NCBI RefSeq assembly: GCF_004138485.1
Contig: NZ_RYEV01000005.1
Location: 434,001-498,000 of the forward strand
Direction: 5' to 3'
Length of the DNA stretch: 64,000 nucleotides
From: Peristeroidobacter soli
GTDB lineage: Bacteria; Pseudomonadota; Gammaproteobacteria; Steroidobacterales; Steroidobacteraceae
The notes under the pieces were generated by a model. It searched no databases and was not told the DNA's origin. It saw nothing but the letters and a program-made list of their open reading frames with translations. A program made the translations under genes and the position numbers. The first letter of the stretch is position 1, and the number at the start of each line of letters is the position of its first letter. Below are positions 8,193 through 17,193 of this stretch, one piece after another.

Positions 8193-8620
8193 CAGTGCGT
8201 GAGGCGCTCGGCCGTCTGATCAAAGGCGTGCACGCCGATCTCGGCGACTATCGCACGCTGCGTGAGTTGCTGGATGTGCAGTTCGACGCTGCGCTCAAGC
8301 ATCGTTCCGCCGTGATCACAGACATCGCCGATCGCATCACCGCGCTGACCACTCAGATGGAGAAGCGCCGCGCCGAACGTTTCGCGCTCGCCAAGGTGCT
8401 GGTCGGCAAGCAGCAGGGAGCTGTGACGATCTCTGCGGTTGCCGCGCGATTGCCGGCGAATGCGCGTCCGGCGTTCGATGAGTGGTGGCAGACGCTCGAG
8501 AAGCTGGTGCAGGAGTGCAAGCGACTCAACCAGCGCAATTGCGATCTGCTGATGAATCAGCACCAGATCCTGCAGCGGGTGCTGCAGGCGGACGGCGGTG
8601 GGACGTATGCGCCAGCCTGA
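8189..8620 (+). CDS. flgN: Flagellar chaperone FlgN
   Basis: FlgN is the cytoplasmic export chaperone for the hook-filament junction proteins FlgK and FlgL. The 143-residue, helix-dominated protein shows the loose FlgN pattern (ALGRLIKGVHADLGDYRTLRELL, and NQRNCDLLMNQHQILQRVL near the C-terminus). It follows flgM with a 4-bp overlap, the usual flgM-flgN pairing. It converges on flgA, whose end is only 3 bp away. Confidence 0.88.
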   Translation: MTVREALGRLIKGVHADLGDYRTLRELLDVQFDAALKHRSAVITDIADRITALTTQMEKRRAERFALAKVLVGKQQGAVTISAVAARLPANARPAFDEWWQTLEKLVQECKRLNQRNCDLLMNQHQILQRVLQADGGGTYAPA

Positions 8621-8623
8621 GTG

Positions 8624-9328
8624 CTATCGAGTCGTTCCGGAAGGGATTTCGAGCGGCTCGACAGCATCGGGCCCGATGACGCGTGCTCTTATCACGGTGC
8701 CGTTGGCGGAGTTCTTGACCGAGATGACTTCGCCGCGCCGGCCATTCTGCAAGGCCTCTGCGGCTACGTGCACTTCGACGCCTGCGTTGCGCGCGACGAT
8801 GGTGACTTTGCCGTTGCGTTTCACCAGCACGCTCTCGTTCAACCAGCGTCGATCGACTAACTGTCCTGCTCGCATCGCGCGCCGGCTGGTTTTGCCCGCG
8901 ACTTCATCGATGTTGCTGACAGCGCCGGGTGTCGCGGTCACATCGCGACGTTCCAGTTTCAACGCCGACGCATCGATGGGCGTGCCGGCTTTCAGATCTT
9001 CCGCCAGCACGACGACGTCGGCAGCAATGGTTGCTCGCACGACGACCTCTCGCTTCTCGCCATTACATATCACCGAGAAGCGCATGCGTGACGGTTGTCG
9101 GACGTCAATTGTTTCTATGTTCGAATCGTTGGCACACCCACCGAGATTCCCTGTAGTCAATTTGAGCTTAAGTTGTGGCTGCGCCCAGCCGATGGATTCG
9201 GCGTATCGATTCAGGTGGTCTCGCGCCGCGCGTTCGACGGAGCTTTCGACAGCGCTCGCGGACCACGCACTGGAAGCGAGCAGCGGCAGCAACAAGAGCG
9301 ACGTGTAGCAGGACGCGAATTTTTTCAT
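8624..9328 (-). CDS. flgA: Flagellar P-ring assembly chaperone FlgA
   Basis: FlgA is a periplasmic chaperone needed to polymerise FlgI into the P-ring. From the ATG at 9328 the product has a Sec signal peptide (MKKF, hydrophobic LLLLPLLA, then SAWSA) and a C-terminal SAF/ChapFlgA domain with LKAGTPIDASALKL, KTSRRAMRAGQLVDRRWL and AAEALQNGRRGEVISVKN. In-frame upstream starts up to 9370 would run into flgB, and none has a clear RBS. The gene is on the opposite strand from all surrounding flagellar genes and only 10 bp from the flgB start, so each promoter must lie in or over the other gene. Confidence 0.92.
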   Translation of the reverse strand: MKKFASCYTSLLLLPLLASSAWSASAVESSVERAARDHLNRYAESIGWAQPQLKLKLTTGNLGGCANDSNIETIDVRQPSRMRFSVICNGEKREVVVRATIAADVVVLAEDLKAGTPIDASALKLERRDVTATPGAVSNIDEVAGKTSRRAMRAGQLVDRRWLNESVLVKRNGKVTIVARNAGVEVHVAAEALQNGRRGEVISVKNSANGTVIRARVIGPDAVEPLEIPSGTTR

Positions 9329-9338
9329 AGCAAACATC

Positions 9339-9704
9339 ATGGCCATCAACTTCGACAAAGCTCTGGGCATTCATGCCGACGCCCTGCGGTTGCGCGCCGA
9401 GCGCACCAAAGTCCTGGCGTCGAATCTCGCGAACGAGAGCACGCCGGGCTATCAGGCTCGCGACATCGACTTCGCCGCCAGCCTGGCTCGCGCCACCGCG
9501 GCGAGCGAAGAGGGCGGCCTGGTGCTCGACACCGGTGCAGCCGAGACGATGTATCGCGTGCCCAACCACCCATCGGCCGACGGCAATACCGTCGAGCTGG
9601 GCGTCGAGCAGGCCGCATTCTCGCAGAATGCCTCCGACTTCCAAACCTCCCTGACCTTCATCGGCATGAAGCTGCGTGGGCTGGCCAAGGCCATCGAAGG
9701 ATAA
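9339..9704 (+). CDS. flgB: Flagellar basal-body rod protein FlgB
   Basis: FlgB is a proximal rod subunit that docks onto the MS-ring/FliE. The 121-residue protein contains the rod-family N-terminal motif (LRAERTKVLASNLANESTPG, with the NLANxxTPGY signature) and a helical C-terminus ending LTFIGMKLRGLAKAIEG. It begins the rod/hook operon flgB-flgL. The ATG at 9339 lacks a good RBS, and the divergent flgA starts 10 bp away. Confidence 0.95.
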   Translation: MAINFDKALGIHADALRLRAERTKVLASNLANESTPGYQARDIDFAASLARATAASEEGGLVLDTGAAETMYRVPNHPSADGNTVELGVEQAAFSQNASDFQTSLTFIGMKLRGLAKAIEG

Positions 9705-9707
9705 ACC

Positions 9708-10130
9708 ATGTCATTTCGTGATATCGCCAACATCGCGGGCTCCGCGATGAATGCACAGAGTGTGCGGCTCAATACCATCGCCAGCAACCTGGCCAATGCG
9801 GATACCGCCGCGAGTTCGGAGGCCGAAGCGTATCGCGCCCGCAAGCCGGTGTTCGCCGCCGTGTTCGAGCGGAACGCAACCGACGAGGCCATGGCGGGAG
9901 CGAAGGTCCAGGTGCTCGATGTCGTGCAGAGCACCGAGCCGGTGCGCGAGTCGTACGAGCCGGAGAATCCGCTCGCCAACGCCGAAGGCGTGGTGTTCTA
10001 TCCCAATGTAAATTCCGTCGCCGAGATGACCGACATGATGTCGGCCTCGCGCGCGTTCGAAACCAACGTCGAAGTGCTCAGCCGCCTCAAGTCGATGCAG
10101 ACGGCGCTGTTGCGACTGGGTGAGGAGTAA
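9708..10130 (+). CDS. flgC: Flagellar basal-body rod protein FlgC
   Basis: FlgC is a proximal rod subunit. The 140-residue protein has the N-terminal rod signature (SVRLNTIASNLANADTAASSEAEAYRARKPVF) and the C-terminal helix with MTDMMSASRAFETNVEVLSRLKSM, both typical of the flagellar rod/hook family. It follows flgB by 3 bp and precedes flgD by 2 bp. Confidence 0.95.
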   Translation: MSFRDIANIAGSAMNAQSVRLNTIASNLANADTAASSEAEAYRARKPVFAAVFERNATDEAMAGAKVQVLDVVQSTEPVRESYEPENPLANAEGVVFYPNVNSVAEMTDMMSASRAFETNVEVLSRLKSMQTALLRLGEE

Positions 10131-10132
10131 TC

Positions 10133-10786
10133 ATGACCGCAGCTACCAACGGAGTGAATTCCGGCAGCAATGTCGGCAGCTCGTCCAACTCGATCACCGG
10201 CAACGGCGACATGTCGCAGCTGTTCACCAAGCTGCTGATCGCCCAGATCAAGAATCAGAACCCGCTCGAGCCCACCGATCCGAGCCAGTTCGTGAGTCAG
10301 CTGACCCAGCTGTCGCAGGTCGAGTCCATGCAGCAGATGGTCGCGCAGACCAATGCCAGCGCCTCGATGCTGGAGAGCATGCAGGTGATGGCGCTCGGTG
10401 CGCAGGTCGGCGCGAACGTGACGGCAGTGTCCGATCGCGTCGTGGTCGGCGACACGGCGATTCCGGGCCGCTTTACCCTCGAATCCGCCAGCTCGTCGAC
10501 TACGGTGGTGCTGGAAGACTCCACTGGTCAGCAGCGCCGAATTGAACTCGGCACGCACAAGCCCGGCGAAGTCGATTTCCAGATCGATCCCCAAGCGCTG
10601 GGCCTCGTGCCCGGCACGTATTCGATGCGCGTGGAGACCACGAGCAAGGAAACGCCTGCCATCGAACTGCAGGGCACCTTGCAGAGCGTGCGTATCTCCG
10701 CGACCGAAGGCGCCGTGCTCCAGGTCAGCACCCTGGGCAGCATCAGTGCCAGCGCCATCACGGCCTTCAACGGCCGGCCTCAATAA
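10133..10786 (+). CDS. flgD: Hook-capping / hook assembly protein FlgD
   Basis: FlgD caps the growing hook and is discarded when the hook is finished. The 217-residue protein has the conserved N-terminal export and assembly region (LFTKLLIAQIKNQNPLEPTD, SQFVSQLTQLSQVESMQQM) followed by Tudor-like and FnIII-like beta domains with PGRFTLESASSSTTVVL and GEVDFQID. Its length is normal for the family. Confidence 0.95.
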   Translation: MTAATNGVNSGSNVGSSSNSITGNGDMSQLFTKLLIAQIKNQNPLEPTDPSQFVSQLTQLSQVESMQQMVAQTNASASMLESMQVMALGAQVGANVTAVSDRVVVGDTAIPGRFTLESASSSTTVVLEDSTGQQRRIELGTHKPGEVDFQIDPQALGLVPGTYSMRVETTSKETPAIELQGTLQSVRISATEGAVLQVSTLGSISASAITAFNGRPQ

Positions 10787-10807
10787 GTCTACTTTCCAGG
10801 AGCGCCC

Positions 10808-11995
10808 ATGAGCTTCAACATTGCACTGTCCGGCATCAACGCGATCAACACCGAGCTGGACGCGATCAGCAACAACATTGCCAACGCTGGCACGTATGGT
10901 TTCAAGTCGAGCCGCGCCAACTTCGCCGCGATGTATGCGGGCTCGCAGGCGATGGGTACGGAGGCGTCGTCGCTGACTCAGAGCATCGATGTCGGCGGCG
11001 GCGTGCTCACGACCGGTCGCAGCCTCGACGCGTCGTTGCAAGGCCGCGGCTTCTTCGTCACGCGCGACACGTCGGGCGCCGAAGTTTATACGCGCGTCGG
11101 CATCTTCTCGGTCGACAAGGACGGCTATCTCTCTGACAGCTTCGGCCGTCGCGTGCAGGGCTATGCCGCGCTCGCCGGCAGCAACGCGCTGGGTGCGTTT
11201 GGCGATCTGCGAGTCCCGACGGGGCAGATTCCTGCGCAGGCCAGCACCACGCTGAACTACGTCGGCAACCTGTCCGCCGACTGGACCACGCCGACGGTGG
11301 TGCCGTTCGATGCCACCGATCCGCAGTCGTTCAACGGCTCGATGGTGTCGGTTGCGTATGACTCGCTCGGCGTTCAGCACAGCGTGACTCAATATTTCGT
11401 GAAGACCGGCACCAACCAGGTGACGGTTCACTACACCACCGACGGCGTCGCTGTGCCGACGACGACGGTGCTCGATTTCAACACCAGCGGTCAGCTCACT
11501 GCTCCGGCGGGTGCCGTGGCGCTCGCGCTGGGTACGCCGGTTGGCGCGGCTCCGCTATTGCTCAACGTGAGCTACGCAGGCACGACGCAGTCGGCGGGTG
11601 AGGCGACGACTACCACCAACGCCACCAACGGCTACCCCGCCGGCACTTACCTCGGCCTGCAGCTCGCTGAAGACGGCGGCGTGATGGCTCAGTACAGCAA
11701 CGGTGAGAAGCAGCGCATCGGCACGCTCGCCGTCGCGACCTTCCCGGCGGAAGGCGCGCTGATTCAGGTCAGCGATACGGCCTGGACGACTTCGAGCGCT
11801 TCGGGCATGCCGCTGTATTCCACACCGGGCGTGGGCATGGCAGGCGGTTTGACGCCGGGCACGCTGGAGCAGTCGAACGTCGACATGACTTCGCAGCTGG
11901 TGCAGCTGATGAATTCACAGCGCAATTATCAGGCGAACTCCAAAGTCATCGCGGCTCAGAACGAGATGATGCAGTCGCTGATGCAGGCGATCTGA
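10808..11995 (+). CDS. flgE: Flagellar hook protein FlgE
   Basis: FlgE polymerises into the universal-joint hook. The 395-residue protein begins with FNIALSGINAINTELDAISNNIANAGTYGFKSS (the rod/hook NIAN signature), has the FlgE D1/D2 beta domains in the middle, and ends with the helical tail SQLVQLMNSQRNYQANSKVIAAQNEMMQSLMQAI. An AGGAG RBS precedes the ATG. Its stop overlaps the flgF start by 1 bp (TGATGG). Confidence 0.96.
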   Translation: MSFNIALSGINAINTELDAISNNIANAGTYGFKSSRANFAAMYAGSQAMGTEASSLTQSIDVGGGVLTTGRSLDASLQGRGFFVTRDTSGAEVYTRVGIFSVDKDGYLSDSFGRRVQGYAALAGSNALGAFGDLRVPTGQIPAQASTTLNYVGNLSADWTTPTVVPFDATDPQSFNGSMVSVAYDSLGVQHSVTQYFVKTGTNQVTVHYTTDGVAVPTTTVLDFNTSGQLTAPAGAVALALGTPVGAAPLLLNVSYAGTTQSAGEATTTTNATNGYPAGTYLGLQLAEDGGVMAQYSNGEKQRIGTLAVATFPAEGALIQVSDTAWTTSSASGMPLYSTPGVGMAGGLTPGTLEQSNVDMTSQLVQLMNSQRNYQANSKVIAAQNEMMQSLMQAI

Positions 11996-12723
11996 TGGAC
12001 GCGTTGATCTTCACACTGATGAGCGGTGCCGAGCGCGGCATGCGCGCTCAGCAGATTCACGCCAACAATCTCGCCAATCTCGAGACCGGCGGCTTTCGCG
12101 CCGACCTGGAGCTGGCGACCAGCAAGGCCGTGAACACCGGCTACGGCTACGACGCCCGGCACATGAGTCAGCTGCAAGCGAACTCGGTGGCTTCGCGCGA
12201 AGGCGTGTTGCGTCAGACCGGTCAGGATCTGGATGTCGCGATCTCCGGCCAGGGCTACTTCGCCGTGCAGTTCGGCGAGGGCGAGGCGTATACGCGCGCG
12301 GGTCACTTCGTCGTCGATCAGGATGGCCAGCTGACGCTCGATGGTCGTGCGGTCCTGGGCGATGGCGGGCCGATCGTGCTGCCGCAGTTCACGCGCGTCG
12401 AGATTGCGAGCGACGGCGTGATTTCGATTCAGTCGCCGGGCACGACGGAAATGCAGCAGGTCGATCGTCTGCGTCTGGTGAAGCCCGATGCGGCTGAAGT
12501 GACCAAGAATCCCGCCGGTTTGATCGTCGCGCGCAACGGTCAGCCATTCGCGGCCGATGAAACCGTCGCTGTGCGCAGCGGCCATCTCGAAGGCAGCAAC
12601 GTGTCCGCCATCGAGGAAATGATCGCCGTCATGAATCTCACTCGCGAGTTCGAGATTCAAATGAAGCTGTACCGCGCGGCGGACGGCATGGCCGAGACCG
12701 GCAATCGCCTGGTCGGCACATGA
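11995..12723 (+). CDS. flgF: Flagellar rod protein FlgF
   Basis: FlgF is the proximal rod component that adapts FlgC to the distal rod. The 242-residue protein has the rod N-terminus (SGAERGMRAQQIHANNLANLETGGFRADL), the DLDVAISGQGYFAVQ segment and the C-terminal helix AIEEMIAVMNLTREFEIQMKLYRAADGMAETGNRL. It overlaps flgE by 1 bp. A 67-bp gap separates it from flgG. Confidence 0.95.
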   Translation: MDALIFTLMSGAERGMRAQQIHANNLANLETGGFRADLELATSKAVNTGYGYDARHMSQLQANSVASREGVLRQTGQDLDVAISGQGYFAVQFGEGEAYTRAGHFVVDQDGQLTLDGRAVLGDGGPIVLPQFTRVEIASDGVISIQSPGTTEMQQVDRLRLVKPDAAEVTKNPAGLIVARNGQPFAADETVAVRSGHLEGSNVSAIEEMIAVMNLTREFEIQMKLYRAADGMAETGNRLVGT

Positions 12724-12790
12724 TGAAACAGCGACTCGGACACATCCCTGTACCTGGGGTAGCAATAGTTGAGTTGGTTTGGGAGCTCTC

Positions 12791-13579
12791 ATGAATCCGG
12801 CAATGTGGATCAGCAAGACGGGCGTGCAGGCGCAGGACGCCAAGCTGCAGGCCATCGCGAACAATCTCGCCAACGTGAATACGGTGGGCTTCAAGCGCGA
12901 TCGCGCGGTGTTCGCGGATTTGTTCTATCAGGTCGAGCGTCCCCCGGGCGCGCGCAACGACGACAACACCGTGTCGCCGTCGGGCGTGCAGCTGGGTAAC
13001 GGTACGCGACTGGTCGGCACGCAGAAGGTGTTCACCACCGGCAATCTGCAGACCACCGGTCAGACCTATGACGTGGCGATCGAAGGCCAGGGTTTCTTCC
13101 AGGTCGAGCAGGCGAACGGCGAGTTCGCGTACACGCGCTCGGGCGCGCTGACCGTCAACGACCAGGGCCGCCTGGTCACGGCGACCGGCATGCCACTCGC
13201 GCCAGAGGTGACCGTACCGGCGAATGCCAGCAACGTCGTCATCGGTCAGGACGGCCAGGTGTCCGCGAACGTGCCGGGCCAGACCGAGCCGGTGCAGGTC
13301 GGTCAGATCACGCTGGTCAATTTCATGAATCCCGCGGGCCTGCTGGCGCTCGGCGACAACCTGTATCAGGAGACGGTCGCGAGCGGCACGCCCACCGAGG
13401 GCACGCCGGGCCAGGATGCGCTGGGCAAGCTCAAGCAGGGCGCGCTCGAGGGTTCGAACGTGCAGGTCGTCGAAGAGATGGTCGACATGATCGCCGCTCA
13501 GCGCACCTACGAAATGAACACCAAGGTGCTGACCTCGGCCGACAACATGCTCCAGTACCTGGCGGCGGCTGTCCGGTAA
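12791..13579 (+). CDS. flgG: Flagellar distal rod protein FlgG
   Basis: FlgG builds the distal rod that spans the P- and L-rings. From the ATG at 12791 the protein is 262 residues and begins MNPAMWISKTGVQAQD, matching the highly conserved FlgG N-terminus. It also has IANNLANVNTVGFKRDRAVF, the DVAIEGQGFFQV segment and the C-terminal EEMVDMIAAQRTYEMNTKVL. A TTG at 12779 is in frame but unneeded, and GGGAG lies just upstream of the chosen ATG. The stop TAA shares its last base with the flgH start. Confidence 0.96.
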   Translation: MNPAMWISKTGVQAQDAKLQAIANNLANVNTVGFKRDRAVFADLFYQVERPPGARNDDNTVSPSGVQLGNGTRLVGTQKVFTTGNLQTTGQTYDVAIEGQGFFQVEQANGEFAYTRSGALTVNDQGRLVTATGMPLAPEVTVPANASNVVIGQDGQVSANVPGQTEPVQVGQITLVNFMNPAGLLALGDNLYQETVASGTPTEGTPGQDALGKLKQGALEGSNVQVVEEMVDMIAAQRTYEMNTKVLTSADNMLQYLAAAVR

Positions 13580-14244
13580 TGATCATGAACGTTCGCACGA
13601 TGTTTACAGTCCTCGGAGCGGCACTGCTGCTATCGGGCTGCTCGATAGTGTCTCGGGTGCAGCCGAAGCAGGAGGAGCCGCCGGTTCCTCAGTTCACCGC
13701 TGTGCCGAAGGGCACTTCGGGCGGCGTGTTTACGACGGAGCGGCCGTGGGCATTGGTGGCGGACGTGCGTGCGTTCCGTCCGGGCGACGTGCTGACGGTG
13801 GTGTTGCAGGAAACGACGCAGGCTCGCAAGAGCGCCGACACCAACATCAACAAGAGCAGCAGCGTCGACATTCCAAATTTCACGATCGGTCACAGCACCA
13901 TCGACGCGAACACCAGCATCTCGGCCGACCGCTCGTTCCAGGGCGGTGCGACCAGCACTCAGCAGAATGCCTTGCAGGGCGCGCTGACCGTCATCGTGCA
14001 GGAAGTGCTGCCGAACGGGCTGTTGCGCGTTCACGGCGAGAAGAGTCTGAACTTGAACCAGGGTGAAGAATTCCTGCGCGTCGCCGGTTACGTGCGCGCC
14101 GAGGACATCGACGCCGAGAACCGTATTTCGTCACAACGCGTGGCAAACGCACGCATTGCCTATTCAGGTCGGGGCAGTCTGGCCGATTCCAATCGGGCGG
14201 GCTGGCTGACGCGCTTCTTCAACAGCCCGTGGATGCCGTTCTAA
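13579..14244 (+). CDS. flgH: Flagellar L-ring lipoprotein FlgH
   Basis: FlgH forms the outer-membrane L-ring around the rod. The 221-residue protein begins with a lipoprotein signal peptide with lipobox LLLSGC (Cys21), consistent with outer-membrane anchoring. It carries the FlgH domain with [45 protein letters not shown] and [30 protein letters not shown] second ATG at 13585 is equally possible and shortens the leader by two residues. Confidence 0.96.
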   Translation: MIMNVRTMFTVLGAALLLSGCSIVSRVQPKQEEPPVPQFTAVPKGTSGGVFTTERPWALVADVRAFRPGDVLTVVLQETTQARKSADTNINKSSSVDIPNFTIGHSTIDANTSISADRSFQGGATSTQQNALQGALTVIVQEVLPNGLLRVHGEKSLNLNQGEEFLRVAGYVRAEDIDAENRISSQRVANARIAYSGRGSLADSNRAGWLTRFFNSPWMPF

Positions 14245-14257
14245 GGACTTGGGATCA

Positions 14258-15388
14258 ATGTTGATGTCACGAATTCTTCGCACGTTGGCGCTGGCGCTGC
14301 TGATCAGCGCGTCGAGTGCCAATGCGACGGCCAAGGCGCCGCTGGCGCCGACCAAGCCGTTGCGTTCGCTGGTCAGCATCGAAGGCGTGCGTGAGAACCA
14401 GTTGCTGGGGTATGGCCTGGTGGTCGGCTTGCAGGGCACGGGCGACGGTACGCAGGTGAAGTTCGCCGGCCAGTCCGTGGCCAACATGCTCAAGCAGTTC
14501 GGTGTGAAGCTCCCCGAAGGCACCGATCCCCGACTGCGCAACGTCGCGACCGTCATGGTCAGCGCCGTGTTTCCGCCGGGCTATCGTCGCGGCCAGAAGA
14601 TCGACATCACCGTTTCCTCGATGGGCGACGCCAAGAGCTTGCGTGGCGGCCTCTTGCTACTCACGCCGCTGCGTGCCGCGGATTCGGAAGTCTACGCGCT
14701 CGCTCAAGGCAACCTCGTCGTCGGCGGTCTGTCGGCGCAAGGGCAGAGTGGTTCGAGCGTCACCGTGAATTCTCCGACCTCCGGTCGCGTGCCGAACGGC
14801 GGAACCATCGAGCGAGAGATCGAGACCGACTTCGACACGCGTCCGACCGTGCTGCTGAGTCTGAAGCTGCCGAGCTTCCAGACCGCGACCAATATCGTTC
14901 AGGCCATCAACAAACGTTACGGTTCGGTCGCCACGACGCGTAATGCCACGAGCGTGGAAGTCATGGCCCCGATGGATCCGACGCAGCGCGTTGCGTTCGT
15001 CGCTGGCCTGGAATCGTTGCCGGTCGATGTCGGCGCGCAGCTGCCCAAAGTCGTTTTCAATTCGCGCACCGGTACGGTGGTGATCTCCGAAGGCGTGCGA
15101 GTGCGTTCCGCCGCGATCTCCCACGGCGGTCTGAAAGTCATCATCAGCGAGAACCCGCAGGTGAGTCAGCCGAATCCGCTGAGCCAGGGGCAGACCGTCG
15201 TGACGCCACAGTCCGACGTGTCGGTCACGCAGGATGAGGGTCGCATGTTCCAGTGGCCGGAAGGCGTGAGCCTCCAGGCCATCATCGATACGGTCAACAG
15301 CACGGGTGCGACGCCGGACGACCTGATGGCGATTCTGCAGGCGCTGGATCAAGTGGGCGCGATCGAAGGCGAGCTGACGGTGATCTGA
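14258..15388 (+). CDS. flgI: Flagellar P-ring protein FlgI
   Basis: FlgI forms the periplasmic P-ring bushing with the help of FlgA. The product has an N-terminal Sec signal peptide ([18 protein letters not shown]) and the FlgI domain containing [51 protein letters not shown] and [19 protein letters not shown]. Start choice is open: ATG 14258, ATG 14264 and TTG 14249 are all in frame; 14258 has GGGA just upstream. Length is normal (about 376 residues). Confidence 0.95.
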   Translation: MLMSRILRTLALALLISASSANATAKAPLAPTKPLRSLVSIEGVRENQLLGYGLVVGLQGTGDGTQVKFAGQSVANMLKQFGVKLPEGTDPRLRNVATVMVSAVFPPGYRRGQKIDITVSSMGDAKSLRGGLLLLTPLRAADSEVYALAQGNLVVGGLSAQGQSGSSVTVNSPTSGRVPNGGTIEREIETDFDTRPTVLLSLKLPSFQTATNIVQAINKRYGSVATTRNATSVEVMAPMDPTQRVAFVAGLESLPVDVGAQLPKVVFNSRTGTVVISEGVRVRSAAISHGGLKVIISENPQVSQPNPLSQGQTVVTPQSDVSVTQDEGRMFQWPEGVSLQAIIDTVNSTGATPDDLMAILQALDQVGAIEGELTVI

Positions 15389-15391
15389 GCC

Positions 15392-15685
15392 ATGAACGTC
15401 AACGCCATTTCATCGCCGGCCACGACATCGTCCGATGAAGACATCATCTATCGCGCCAAGGTACAGCAGGCGGCGGAGAAGTTCGAAAGCTTCTTCATTT
15501 CGCAGATGCTGCGTCAGATGCGCAGCGCGACCAAAGAGATCGCCGGCGAAGACAGTATCTACGGCAAGAATACCAACAGCGACATGCTCGATTACGCGGA
15601 CACGTCGGTCGCCGATGTGATGTCCAGGCAGCGCGCGTTCGGCATCGCCGACGTGATCGTGCGTCAGCTGCTGCCGAAGACCTAA
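15392..15685 (+). CDS. flgJ: Short FlgJ: rod-binding domain only
   Basis: In many gammaproteobacteria FlgJ is about 300 residues, with an N-terminal rod-capping domain and a C-terminal peptidoglycan hydrolase. This protein is only 97 residues and holds just the rod-binding domain (VQQAAEKFESFFISQMLRQMRSATKEI, then YGKNTNSDMLDYADTSVADVMSRQRAFGIADVIVRQL). The hydrolase half is absent, and the following DNA contains an inverted repeat rather than decayed coding sequence, so this looks like a natural single-domain form. A separate muramidase would then be needed to open the cell wall for the rod. Confidence 0.92.
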   Translation: MNVNAISSPATTSSDEDIIYRAKVQQAAEKFESFFISQMLRQMRSATKEIAGEDSIYGKNTNSDMLDYADTSVADVMSRQRAFGIADVIVRQLLPKT

Positions 15686-15761
15686 AAGGGGACAGATTTA
15701 TTTTCTTCGGCATGGCCGCGGGTCTATGCCAGGCTGCTGAAAATAAATCTGTGCCCTTTTA
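15683..15761 (+). repeat. Long inverted repeat (RAYT/REP-like element) after flgJ
   Basis: Two 23-bp arms at 15683-15705 and 15739-15761 are complementary except at one base, with a 33-bp spacer. The arms read outward as AAAAGGGGACAGATTTATTT and its complement. Such arms resemble the ends of dispersed mobile palindromes moved by REP-associated tyrosine transposases in some gammaproteobacteria (family attribution from memory). Here the unit has no transposase gene and is inserted exactly at the flgJ stop codon, which it supplies. It may also act as a transcription terminator or mRNA stabiliser between flgJ and flgK. Confidence 0.75.
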
Positions 15762-15797
15762 AGTTTTGGGTGGTGCGGGTCGCTTTCCATTCCAGCA

Positions 15798-17177
15798 ATG
15801 AGCATCATCTATAACGCATTGTCGGGAGCGCTGGCTGCGCAGGCGGGCCTGGCCGCCACCAGTCAGAACGTGGCCAACGTCATGACGCCGGGCTATACGC
15901 GCCAGGGCGTGCTGCTGGCGTCGGTGGCGCCTCGGCAGACGGGCGTGCTGAGCGCCGGCAGCGGCGTGGCCGTGCCGGCACTGATCCGCTTCAGCGACAG
16001 CTACAAGAGCCTGCAGATGTGGAGCGCCGCCTCCGATCTGGGCCAGCGCACGACGGCGCAGCCGTATCTCACGCAGCTCGAGCAGGTGATGGGCGATGAG
16101 GCGTCCGGCATCAACAATGGACTCGATGCGTTCTTCGGCGCGCTCAACGCTGCGAGCGTCGATCCCACCTCGACCCCGTTGCGTCAACAGATCATTACCT
16201 CCGCCGACGCCCTCGCGCAGCGTTTCAACAGCCTCACGCAAGTGCTGTCGAATCAGCGCCAGGCGATCGTGCAGCAGCGGAACACCACGATCACTCAGAT
16301 CAACGGCCTGTCGAAAGACATCGCCGAGTTGAACAAGGAGATCGCGGCCACTCAGGGCACCGGAGTGAATCCGTCGGCGCTTCTCGATGCGCGCGACAAG
16401 AAGATCGACGAACTCGCCGGGCTGGTAGCCTTGCAGGTGGTCGATCAGGCCGACGGCACCCGTAGCATCTCGTTGCGCGGCGGCCAGCCGCTGGTCGTCG
16501 GTGGACGCTCCGCGACCATGAGCGCGACCACCAATCCGGACGGCTCGCAAACTCTGCAGGTTGCCTTCGCTTCGGAATCGTTTGTTCTGCCGAAAACCGG
16601 TCTGGGCGGCGAGCTCGGCGGCCTGGAAGACTACGAGACCAAGACGCTGATGCCGATGATCGAGTCGATCGGCGACATGGCCGAGCAGTTGGCGGATGCC
16701 GTCAACACGCAGCTGGCCGCGGGCTTCGCGCCGGACGGCACGCCGGGTGTCCCATTGTTTACCTACGATGCGACGACCGCCGCCGGCATGCTTCGCGTCA
16801 CTCCGGGCATTCAGGGCAGCCAACTCGCATTCTCATCGTCGGCCACCGCCGGCGGTAACAGCGACAACCTGCTTGCGTTGATCGGTGTGCGTTCCTCCCC
16901 GATTACGCTGCCGGGCATCGGTTCGGTGACGCTGTCCGACGCATCGACGCAGCTGGTCGCGAAGCTGGGCATGGACAGTCAGCAGAACCAGGCCGCCATG
17001 GACACCGCGCAGACCGTACGTAACCAGGCGGAGGAGAGCTGGAAGTCGACCAGCGGCGTGAACACCGACGAAGAGGCCATCAATCTGATGCAGTACCAGC
17101 AGATGTATCAGGCGAACATGAAAGTGATCGCGGTCGCGAACGAGCTGTTCGACAACACGCTCGCCATGTTGGGTTGA
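15798..17177 (+). CDS. flgK: Flagellar hook-filament junction protein FlgK (HAP1)
   Basis: FlgK is the first hook-filament junction protein, exported with FlgN. The 459-residue protein opens with IIYNALSGALAAQAGLAATSQNVANVMTPGYTRQ (rod/hook signature) and ends with the conserved TDEEAINLMQYQQMYQANMKVIAVANELFDNTL. It is shorter than the 547-residue Salmonella protein, so it has a reduced outer domain. It lies 36 bp after the inverted repeat and lacks an obvious RBS, so it may have its own weakly defined expression signals. Confidence 0.94.
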   Translation: MSIIYNALSGALAAQAGLAATSQNVANVMTPGYTRQGVLLASVAPRQTGVLSAGSGVAVPALIRFSDSYKSLQMWSAASDLGQRTTAQPYLTQLEQVMGDEASGINNGLDAFFGALNAASVDPTSTPLRQQIITSADALAQRFNSLTQVLSNQRQAIVQQRNTTITQINGLSKDIAELNKEIAATQGTGVNPSALLDARDKKIDELAGLVALQVVDQADGTRSISLRGGQPLVVGGRSATMSATTNPDGSQTLQVAFASESFVLPKTGLGGELGGLEDYETKTLMPMIESIGDMAEQLADAVNTQLAAGFAPDGTPGVPLFTYDATTAAGMLRVTPGIQGSQLAFSSSATAGGNSDNLLALIGVRSSPITLPGIGSVTLSDASTQLVAKLGMDSQQNQAAMDTAQTVRNQAEESWKSTSGVNTDEEAINLMQYQQMYQANMKVIAVANELFDNTLAMLG

Positions 17178-17193
17178 TATTGAGGCCACGCCC

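Noticed and set aside
9120-9160. Sigma-54 promoter (TGGCAC near 9131) for flgB
   Set aside because: The -24 element matches, but no TTGC -12 element follows at the required spacing, and it lies in conserved flgA coding sequence about 200 bp away.
15762-15797. Sigma-28 promoter for flgK (TTAAGTTT near 15759)
   Set aside because: The -35-like string is followed at the right spacing by GGTCGCTT, which matches GCCGATAA too poorly; the string is also part of the inverted repeat.
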